A stretch of 7,950 nt of DNA from Providencia sp. (lineage in GTDB: Bacteria; Pseudomonadota; Gammaproteobacteria; Enterobacterales; Enterobacteriaceae): NCBI RefSeq assembly GCF_003533305.1, contig NZ_DOEH01000012.1:1-7950 (forward strand), read 5' to 3'. Shown piece by piece: positions 1 to 7,950 of this stretch (the first letter of the stretch is position 1; each line of letters begins with the position of its first letter). Under the pieces are notes generated by a model that was given only the letters and a program-made list of their open reading frames with translations, searched no databases and was not told the DNA's origin. The position numbers and the translations under genes are program-made.

Positions 1-35
1 GATGCGCATTATAGGGAGTCAGAGAATTCTAGCAA
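1..35 (-). promoter_or_regulatory. rRNA operon P1 core promoter
   Basis: Read on the minus strand, this is a sigma-70 promoter of the rrn P1 type. The -35 is TTGCTA (30-35), the spacer is 16 bases, the -10 is a perfect TATAAT (8-13), and a GC-rich discriminator GCGC (4-7) follows. The stretch ACTCCCTATAATGCGC matches my memory of the E. coli rrn P1 core. The short 16-base spacer and GCGC discriminator are the features known to make rRNA promoters sensitive to ppGpp and initiating NTP levels. By analogy the start site falls about two bases beyond the left edge, so the 16S gene should lie outside on the minus strand. Its position just after hemG matches E. coli, where an rrn operon follows hemG. 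Confidence 0.93.
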
Positions 36-36
36 G

Positions 37-59
37 TGTTTTTTTGATTTTTATTTTCA
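37..59 (-). promoter_or_regulatory. UP element of rrn P1
   Basis: The bases directly upstream of the P1 -35 are almost pure A/T. On the minus strand they read as A-tracts (GAAAATAAAAATC, then AAAAAAA). With the inferred start site, this covers about -38 to -60, where the alpha C-terminal domains of RNA polymerase contact UP elements. The assignment rests on position and composition, and strength cannot be judged by eye. Confidence 0.8.
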
Positions 60-62
60 ACC

Positions 63-77
63 GCTGATATTTTAAAC
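63..77 (-). promoter_or_regulatory. Fis binding site I upstream of rrn P1
   Basis: The minus-strand 15-mer GTTTAAAATATCAGC fits the degenerate Fis consensus: G at position 1, C at 15, YA near the left, an A/T centre, and only weak mismatches at positions 10 and 12. Its centre at base 70 would be about -71 from the inferred P1 start, the place I recall for Fis site I of E. coli rrnB P1. The agreement of motif and spacing makes this much stronger than an isolated Fis match. Fis bound there would activate rRNA synthesis in fast growth. I could not make out the more distal sites II and III. Confidence 0.72.
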
Positions 78-116
78 CAATCGAGCAAAACACCTACATT
101 TTGTTGATAAAGCACG

Positions 117-641
117 CTATAGATTATCGAAATTTGTTGCGAAAGCCGTGACATTATCCCAATTAGTGTATTCAATTTCTGTATTGGGATCAGTTGGCCC
201 GTCAGTCATCTTCATTATAAAGCGGATCATTGTTCTATCGAGCCATTTGTAGCGAGGATAAAAGAGCGCGCCAGCAAAAACAGATTTAATTGTCGGTTGC
301 CAAGGACACCGTTCCAGAAACTTACGCGTATATGAATTTGTTTCTGCTGTATCTTTACCTTCTTTTCTCGCCGTCAGGTTTACCGCGAAGAAACCCGTTT
401 TCATTGCATTTAACTGAGCTTGGTGCAAAGTTGTAAATCGTAAAAGCTTCTTATTAAAGTGCCCGTAACGAATCGATGCACCAATAAGAACTTTATCATA
501 AGCCGATATATTTAAATTTTGCTCTGTATTCAAGTCACGGATATCACATTCACATCCCTGGGTACGTAACTGTTCTGCCATTTTTAAAATAATTTTTTTT
601 GTTTGTCCATCCGTACTGGAGTGTAAAAGTAAATAGCTCAT
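117..641 (-). CDS. hemG: Menaquinone-dependent protoporphyrinogen IX oxidase HemG
   Basis: This 174-residue protein carries out the six-electron oxidation of protoporphyrinogen IX to protoporphyrin IX, the next-to-last step of haem synthesis. It is a membrane-associated FMN flavoprotein passing electrons to quinones. The flavodoxin-like FMN phosphate loop SSTDGQT lies at residues 8-14, followed by IGASIRYGHFNKK (53-65), FFAVNLTARK (84-93) and the HemG-typical AGALFYPRYKWLDR segment (123-136). E. coli HemG is 181 residues, so this one is only a few residues shorter at the C-terminus. Two ATG codons adjoin (644 and 641). I chose the second because AGGAG (647-651) sits five bases from it but only two from the first, and it aligns with the E. 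coli start. About 100 AT-rich bases separate it from trkH, and an rRNA promoter follows. Confidence 0.96.
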   Translation of the reverse strand: MSYLLLHSSTDGQTKKIILKMAEQLRTQGCECDIRDLNTEQNLNISAYDKVLIGASIRYGHFNKKLLRFTTLHQAQLNAMKTGFFAVNLTARKEGKDTAETNSYTRKFLERCPWQPTIKSVFAGALFYPRYKWLDRTMIRFIMKMTDGPTDPNTEIEYTNWDNVTAFATNFDNL

Positions 642-645
642 CATT

Positions 646-653
646 GCTCCTCT
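646..653 (-). promoter_or_regulatory. hemG ribosome binding site
   Basis: The minus strand reads AGAGGAGC, then AATG and ATG. The AGGAG core gives normal five-base spacing to the ATG at 639-641 and an unusually tight two-base spacing to the ATG at 642-644. It therefore decides the start in favour of the second ATG. Confidence 0.75.
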
Positions 654-741
654 GTCGTTTATCGTTCTTATGTATATCCAATTATCGCTTCAATTCTAAC
701 AATGCTTTTACTATATAAAATCATTCAAATATTGATGATAC

Positions 742-2193
742 TTATTCACGCCAAAATGTTGGGGTAAATAAAACCAACAATGTGAAGACTTCAAGACGAC
801 CAAATAACATGGTAACAACTAATATCCATTTACCCACTGGATTCATTGAGGTAAAGTTATCCGCTACCGAGCCTAACCCCGGACCTAAGTTATTTAATGT
901 CGTTGCAATGGCAGAGAAAGCTGTGAATTCATCAACCCCAGTCGCAATTAATAGCAGCAAACTCACCACAAACACTAAGGCATAAGCTGAGAAAAACCCC
1001 CAAACAGCTTCAATGATTCGTTCTGGTAAGGCCCTTTGCCCTAACTTAATGGTATAAACCGCATTTGGGTGTACTAGCCTTTTTAATTCACGAGAGCCTT
1101 GTAAAGAAAGTAATAAAATACGGATAACCTTCAAACCACCGCCGGTTGACCCCGCACATCCCCCTACAAAAGCGGCACATAGTAAAAGCATTGGCAAGAA
1201 AATAGGCCAACCTGAAAAACTATCCGTTGTAAATCCAGCCGTTGTTGCCATCGATACAACTTGGAAAAAAGCCTGATCTAACGTTTGTCCGAAACTATCA
1301 TAAATAGAGTGATAAAGGAGAACTAGCGTACACACAATGACTAAAACTAATTGAAAACTAATAAACACTCTAAATTCAGGATCGCGCCAATAAATACCTA
1401 AACTTCTTCCGGTTAATACCGCAAAGTGCAAACCGAAATTACAGCCAGAAATTAGAAGAAAGATCCCAATAATGGTATTTATGGCGGGACTGTTAAAATA
1501 GCCGATACTGGCGTCATGAGTAGAGAAACCACCAATTGCAATCGTTGAGAAACTATGGGATATCGCATCAAAAACATCCATACCCGCTACCCACAAAGCG
1601 ATAGCGCAAGCAATAGTCAGAAGCACATAGATAAGCCATAAGGTTTTTGCAGTTTCAGCAATACGCGGACGCATTTTATTATCTTTAAGAGGCCCCGGCA
1701 TTTCAGCTCGATAAAGCTGCATTCCACCGACGCCTAATAAAGGTAAAATAGCGACTGCGAGTACAATAATCCCCATCCCACCAAGCCATTGCAGCATTTG
1801 TCGATAAAATAAAATAGCTTTTGGTAAGGAGTCTAACCCTGTTAGCGTTGTCGCCCCTGTCGTCGTTAGCCCTGAGAATGATTCAAAAAAAGCATCCGTA
1901 ATTGAAAGATTAGGCTTTTCAGAAAAGATAAAAGGTAAAGCTCCCACGCTTCCCAACACGGTCCAAAATAAGACCACAATTAGAAAACCTTCTTTTGCCT
2001 TTAATTCATGCTTACTATTACGAGTTGGAAGCCATAAAAAAAGTCCGATTAATAAAGCGGTTATAAAAGTTTGACTGAAAGCTCGCCCAGCGCCGTCGCG
2101 ATAAATAAGCGCGACAATACCAGGCACAACCATAGTAAAAGAGAAAATAATGACGAGCAGCCCGACAATACGGGTTATTGCACGAAAATGCAT
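742..2193 (-). CDS. trkH: Trk potassium uptake system membrane protein TrkH
   Basis: TrkH is the ion-conducting inner-membrane subunit of the Trk low-affinity potassium uptake system and works with the NAD/nucleotide-binding regulator TrkA. At 483 residues it has the full length of the E. coli protein and matches it from MHFRAITRIVG to LFTPTFWRE. The four pore-loop selectivity segments are visible: TTTGATT (110-116), AIGGFSTH (219-226), TTAGFTTDS (317-325) and NNLGPGLG (434-441), each with the filter glycine. The conserved intramembrane loop VGGCAGSTGGG is at 343-353. Many hydrophobic segments lie between them, as expected for four M1-P-M2 repeats plus extra N-terminal helices. AAGGAA lies upstream of the start on the minus strand. 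The gene follows yigZ by 26 bases and is probably co-transcribed with pepQ-yigZ. Confidence 0.97.
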   Translation of the reverse strand: MHFRAITRIVGLLVIIFSFTMVVPGIVALIYRDGAGRAFSQTFITALLIGLFLWLPTRNSKHELKAKEGFLIVVLFWTVLGSVGALPFIFSEKPNLSITDAFFESFSGLTTTGATTLTGLDSLPKAILFYRQMLQWLGGMGIIVLAVAILPLLGVGGMQLYRAEMPGPLKDNKMRPRIAETAKTLWLIYVLLTIACAIALWVAGMDVFDAISHSFSTIAIGGFSTHDASIGYFNSPAINTIIGIFLLISGCNFGLHFAVLTGRSLGIYWRDPEFRVFISFQLVLVIVCTLVLLYHSIYDSFGQTLDQAFFQVVSMATTAGFTTDSFSGWPIFLPMLLLCAAFVGGCAGSTGGGLKVIRILLLSLQGSRELKRLVHPNAVYTIKLGQRALPERIIEAVWGFFSAYALVFVVSLLLLIATGVDEFTAFSAIATTLNNLGPGLGSVADNFTSMNPVGKWILVVTMLFGRLEVFTLLVLFTPTFWRE

Positions 2194-2219
2194 TCGGCAG
2201 GTTCCTTGCTAACCAGTGG

Positions 2220-2834
2220 CTATTTCAATTCAGGCGTGAGTTGTAAGGCTCCGCGGCTTATATCGCGTAATCTATCATTTACTTCCTGTTCAAGGGTAGC
2301 AGGAATTGTAATTTGCAAAGATACAGACTCATTATAATCACTGTGTAATATCATGCCATTCATCTGTACCAGCAACTGCTCTACCGCACTAATTAGCGAA
2401 TAGTCGCACACTAGATCAAAAATTTTCTGTGGCACTTTTGTTTGAGTCGGTAAGATTTTAAGTGCTTGCTGTACACCACTTCCATACGCTCTAACCAAGC
2501 CACCCGTTCCAAGCTTTATACCACCAAAATAACGCACAACAACACAGGTGATTTCACCTAAATGGCTTCCCAGTAATTGAGCCATGATGGGTTTACCTGC
2601 GGTTCCTGTTGGTTCCCCATCATCAGAAAATCCCAACTGTTGGGAGTCATCAGGGCGTCCTGCAACAAAAGCCCAGCAATGGTGCCGGGCATCAGGGTAT
2701 TGAGCTTTAATGGATTGAATATAATCCTTTGCAGCATCAATACCTTCTGTATGAGCTAAATATGTAATAAATCGGCTTTTCTTAATTTCTTCTGTAACTG
2801 AAATCGTTTCTGCCGGTATCAAATAAGGTTTCAT
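2220..2834 (-). CDS. yigZ: IMPACT family protein YigZ
   Basis: This 204-residue protein belongs to the YigZ/IMPACT family (UPF0029 domain followed by a DUF1949-type ferredoxin-like domain). Its length equals that of E. coli YigZ. Family hallmarks are EEIKKSRF (15-22), DARHHC (48-53), SDDGEPTGTAGKP (70-82) and VVRYFGGIKLGTGGL (99-113). The C-terminal domain begins near residue 135. The eukaryotic relative IMPACT modulates GCN2 and translation control. The biochemical role of bacterial YigZ is not established, and I infer none. The start ATG overlaps the pepQ stop by one base (TAATG on the minus strand), and no purine-rich Shine-Dalgarno sequence lies upstream, so translation is probably coupled to pepQ. 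trkH follows 26 bases later. Confidence 0.95.
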   Translation of the reverse strand: MKPYLIPAETISVTEEIKKSRFITYLAHTEGIDAAKDYIQSIKAQYPDARHHCWAFVAGRPDDSQQLGFSDDGEPTGTAGKPIMAQLLGSHLGEITCVVVRYFGGIKLGTGGLVRAYGSGVQQALKILPTQTKVPQKIFDLVCDYSLISAVEQLLVQMNGMILHSDYNESVSLQITIPATLEQEVNDRLRDISRGALQLTPELK

Positions 2835-4168
2835 TAAGGTAAATGCAAATCTCGAGTCATATTTTCAATACGATTATGATGAATCACAATATTATCCTCA
2901 ATACGGATACCACCATAAGGTTTGAAGAACTCGATTTTCTCCCAATTAAAATGCTGGCTAAATTCACCCACACGCCATGAAGACAGCAAAGATTCAATAA
3001 AATACAATCCAGGTTCAATTGTTAAAACCATTTTTGGCTCTAACACCCTAGTGCAACGTAAGAATGGATACATTTTAGGTGCAGCTAGATGTGTGCCATT
3101 TTCATCTTGCATAAAACCTGCGGCATCATGGACTTGTAGCCCTAATGGATGACCTAAACCATGAGGTAGAAATGGCGTTGTCAGGCCGTTTTCTACCATT
3201 GATTCACCGCTAATGCCTTTAATAATATGATGTTTAATCAGAATTTTAGCGATCCGATGATGCATATCAACATGGTAGTCAGTATAACGAACTCCCGCTT
3301 TAATCGTATCAATGAGTGAGAGCTGTTCTATATTTAAATCAGCAATTAACTCAGCAAATTCACTTTTACTTTTTGCCGCGTAAGTACGTGTTATATCAGC
3401 GGCATAACCATTATATTCAGCACCTGCATCAATTAAAAAGCTACGTAATTCACTTGGTACTTTTTGTTGTAACTTGGTGTAATGTAGAACTGCCGCATTT
3501 TCATTTAATGCCACAATATTACCATAAGGAACATTAGTATCTCGATGACCAGTGGCTTGTAAGTAACTAATATTAATATCGAATTCACTCATTTCAGCTT
3601 GAAATGCATCAAACGCCGATAAATGCCCATTTACCGCCATTTTTTGTGCTTCACGCATACAATATAATTCATAATCCGTCTTATATGAACGATGGTAATG
3701 GTAATAATCAAGAACAGATTTTGGATTGATATTTTGTGCAGAAATACCGAGAGCTTCAGCTTTTTCCGTCGCTGAACCAATATAGCCGATATGCTCTTTT
3801 GGTAGGCTGGCGAGGAATTGCCCAATATCATCGGCGCTTTTTAGATGAATTAGCTCGACATCTTTTGTCCAAAAGCTATTTGGCAGAGGTTCAACACTGT
3901 GCCAGTAGTCAACTGGTGAATAAAACCATAACTTAGGCTTATTAACGCCATCCACTAATAACCATGAATGCGGAACATCCGTAACTGGAACCCAAGCTTT
4001 AAAATGTGGATTAACTTTAAAAGGATAATCGCAGTCATCAAGAAAGACACGTAATGGTTCTCCTGAATGAATCAATATGGCGTCTAATTGGCTGCGCTGT
4101 AAAACTTGCTGAGTTCTTTGTTGTAGCGTTTTAATATGTTCAGCATAGAGTACATTCAGTTTTTCCAT
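2834..4168 (-). CDS. pepQ: Xaa-Pro dipeptidase (prolidase) PepQ
   Basis: PepQ is a cytoplasmic metallopeptidase of the M24B family that cleaves Xaa-Pro dipeptides and is also known to hydrolyse some organophosphate esters. From the chosen start it has 444 residues, against 443 in E. coli. The five expected dinuclear metal ligands are present: Asp247 in [10 protein letters not shown], Asp258 in YAADITRT, His336 in [14 protein letters not shown], Glu385 in TIEPGLYF and Glu424 in GGIRIEDN. The N-terminal prolidase domain covers roughly residues 1-160 and the pita-bread catalytic domain the rest. The frame stays open for 15 more codons to an ATG at 4213, but [15 protein letters not shown] aligns with the E. 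coli N-terminus and AAAGG precedes it by nine bases. The gene heads the minus-strand cluster and is divergent from fadB. Confidence 0.96.
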   Translation of the reverse strand: MEKLNVLYAEHIKTLQQRTQQVLQRSQLDAILIHSGEPLRVFLDDCDYPFKVNPHFKAWVPVTDVPHSWLLVDGVNKPKLWFYSPVDYWHSVEPLPNSFWTKDVELIHLKSADDIGQFLASLPKEHIGYIGSATEKAEALGISAQNINPKSVLDYYHYHRSYKTDYELYCMREAQKMAVNGHLSAFDAFQAEMSEFDINISYLQATGHRDTNVPYGNIVALNENAAVLHYTKLQQKVPSELRSFLIDAGAEYNGYAADITRTYAAKSKSEFAELIADLNIEQLSLIDTIKAGVRYTDYHVDMHHRIAKILIKHHIIKGISGESMVENGLTTPFLPHGLGHPLGLQVHDAAGFMQDENGTHLAAPKMYPFLRCTRVLEPKMVLTIEPGLYFIESLLSSWRVGEFSQHFNWEKIEFFKPYGGIRIEDNIVIHHNRIENMTRDLHLP

Positions 4169-4272
4169 TTCATTCAACCTTTGTGCATTAATTAGAAGAT
4201 TCAAGCTTAGCACGTTCTGATATTAACGGGTATGCTCACAGTTTTAGATACAAGCTAATTCATTGATATACA

Positions 4273-4278
4273 ATTATA
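4273..4278 (-). promoter_or_regulatory. Possible -10 element for pepQ
   Basis: On the minus strand an exact TATAAT lies about 105 bases upstream of the pepQ start. No convincing -35 hexamer lies 16-18 bases upstream of it, and the surroundings are so AT-rich that a chance match is quite possible. It is listed as the best visible candidate for the start of the pepQ-yigZ-trkH transcript. Confidence 0.3.
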
Positions 4279-4314
4279 ATATCATTTATTTAAATCATTA
4301 TTCATCTTAATTGC

Positions 4315-4330
4315 TGTGAACTCCATTCCA
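4315..4330 (+). promoter_or_regulatory. Possible CRP site upstream of fadB
   Basis: TGTGA (4315-4319), six bases, then TTCCA (4326-4330). The left half-site is perfect and the right half keeps three of the five bases of TCACA. The centre at 4322.5 would be about -42 if the -10 at 4353-4358 is used, which is the spacing of a class II CRP-activated promoter and would explain the lack of a good -35. CRP activation of fad genes is known in E. coli, but this site is inferred from half a motif. Confidence 0.38.
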
Positions 4331-4352
4331 GTTTTGTTATTAAGCATTTGCA

Positions 4353-4358
4353 TTTAAT
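4353..4358 (+). promoter_or_regulatory. Candidate -10 of the fadBA promoter
   Basis: TTTAAT matches TATAAT at five of six bases and would place the start near 4364-4365, so that the FadR operator lies just downstream within the initially transcribed region. No recognisable -35 lies at 16-18 bases. A weaker alternative is TTTAGT at 4365-4370, which would put the start near 4376. Confidence 0.4.
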
Positions 4359-4363
4359 TAACA
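4354..4363 (-). promoter_or_regulatory. ArcA box in the fadBA promoter
   Basis: The minus strand reads TGTTAATTAA, an exact match to the classical ten-base ArcA-P consensus (A/T)GTTAATTA(A/T). It overlaps the candidate -10, so bound ArcA would block RNA polymerase. ArcA repression of fatty-acid degradation genes under low oxygen is established in E. coli. The motif is short and AT-rich, so a chance match cannot be excluded, but its placement makes biological sense. Confidence 0.5.
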
Positions 4364-4382
4364 TTTTAGTCACACTCGATTC

Positions 4383-4399
4383 ATCTGGTCATACCAGAT
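4383..4399 (+). promoter_or_regulatory. FadR operator of fadBA
   Basis: ATCTGGTCATACCAGAT is a perfect palindrome: seven-base arms around a three-base centre, extended by one further C/G pair (4382/4400). The CTGGT/ACCAG arms are the core of FadR operators, and E. coli fadB, as I recall it, has ATCTGGT and ACCAGAT arms at the same place. FadR is the GntR-family repressor that leaves DNA on binding long-chain acyl-CoA. The site lies between the candidate promoter and the fadB Shine-Dalgarno sequence and should repress fadBA until fatty acids are available. Confidence 0.9.
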
Positions 4400-4412
4400 G
4401 TTCCAGTCATAC

Positions 4413-4420
4413 TAAAGGAG
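4413..4420 (+). promoter_or_regulatory. fadB ribosome binding site
   Basis: TAAAGGAG is a near-consensus Shine-Dalgarno sequence six bases before the fadB ATG, which fixes that start. Confidence 0.85.
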
Positions 4421-4426
4421 AGCAGC

Positions 4427-7790
<3,364 letters not shown>

Positions 7791-7828
7791 AACGTTTTCG
7801 CCACAACATTGTCGTATTTTCTCGATAT

Positions 7829-7856
7829 TCCCGCCTAGTCAGGGGCGGGATTTTTT
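7829..7856 (+). terminator. Rho-independent terminator of fadBA
   Basis: TCCCGCC (7829-7835) pairs perfectly with GGCGGGA (7844-7850) around an eight-base loop, and six T bases follow (7851-7856). The stem is strongly GC-rich in an AT-rich intergenic region, 38 bases after the fadA stop. The opposite strand has no matching T-run, so it looks one-directional. Confidence 0.92.
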
Positions 7857-7950
7857 CTATTTATTATTCGAATAAGCATCAAATAAAAATGACAATTGTA
7901 TAAGCCTACAACTTGAAATCTTAACAGAGAATTTAATCCTAATAGTTCGA
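7857..7950. other. AT-rich non-coding right end
   Basis: No open frame of useful length or recognisable RNA was seen. It contains a perfect 12-base palindrome, TTATTCGAATAA (7864-7875), and no convincing paired -35/-10. In E. coli the neighbour beyond fadA is fre (flavin reductase), convergent with it. Nothing here looks like the end of fre, so any such gene must lie further right. Confidence 0.5.

Noticed and set aside
103..117. A possible second Fis site further upstream of rrn P1.
   Set aside because: It keeps the outer G and C but lacks the required inner YA/TR pattern, so I could not support it.
642..644. The first of two adjacent ATG codons as the hemG start.
   Set aside because: It is only two bases from the Shine-Dalgarno core. 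The second ATG has normal spacing and aligns with E. coli HemG. The difference is a single residue.
2071..2337. An 88-codon plus-strand frame spanning the trkH-yigZ junction.
   Set aside because: It is antisense to the N-terminal coding region of trkH and the end of yigZ. The codon pattern follows those genes and the product is unrecognisable.
7857..7950. The end of fre, a promoter or a small RNA at the right edge.
   Set aside because: Minus-strand frames are full of stops and show no Fre-like C-terminus. -10-like sequences (TATAAG at 7899-7904, TTTAAT at 7932-7937) lack a correctly spaced -35, and no structured RNA was evident.

Overview
The window reads as an ordinary, well-conserved chromosomal segment of a low-GC member of the Enterobacterales. 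Every protein aligns from memory almost end to end with its E. coli counterpart. The AT-rich codon and intergenic composition points to Morganellaceae, most likely a Providencia-like organism. That genus call is inference and was not tested by any search. Gene order and orientation match the E. coli block fadA-fadB / pepQ-yigZ-trkH-hemG-rrn.

Left part (minus strand, transcribed right to left). pepQ (proline dipeptidase), yigZ (IMPACT family), trkH (potassium transporter channel subunit) and hemG (protoporphyrinogen oxidase) lie head to tail. pepQ and yigZ overlap by one base, yigZ and trkH are 26 bases apart, and about 100 AT-rich bases separate trkH from hemG. Directly beyond hemG, at the left edge, is a textbook ribosomal RNA P1 promoter on the same strand: a Fis site, an A-tract UP element, a -35, a 16-base spacer, a perfect TATAAT and a GCGC discriminator. 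The rRNA operon itself lies outside the window.

Middle. The pepQ-fadB intergenic region (4169-4426) is divergent and holds the control region of the beta-oxidation operon. It contains a possible CRP site, a -10-like element overlapped by an exact ArcA box, and a perfectly palindromic FadR operator just upstream of a strong fadB Shine-Dalgarno sequence. These predict repression by FadR without fatty acids, repression by ArcA without oxygen, and possible activation by CRP when glucose is absent.

Right part (plus strand). fadB and fadA form a tight two-gene operon encoding both subunits of the aerobic fatty-acid beta-oxidation complex, with all expected catalytic residues present. A clear rho-independent terminator follows fadA. 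The last roughly 90 bases are non-coding and AT-rich.

I saw no mobile element, CRISPR array, tRNA, broken gene or unknown gene, and no candidate for a previously undescribed system. The points worth a second look are regulatory: the rRNA promoter behind hemG with no visible terminator between them, and the stacked control sites in front of fadBA.
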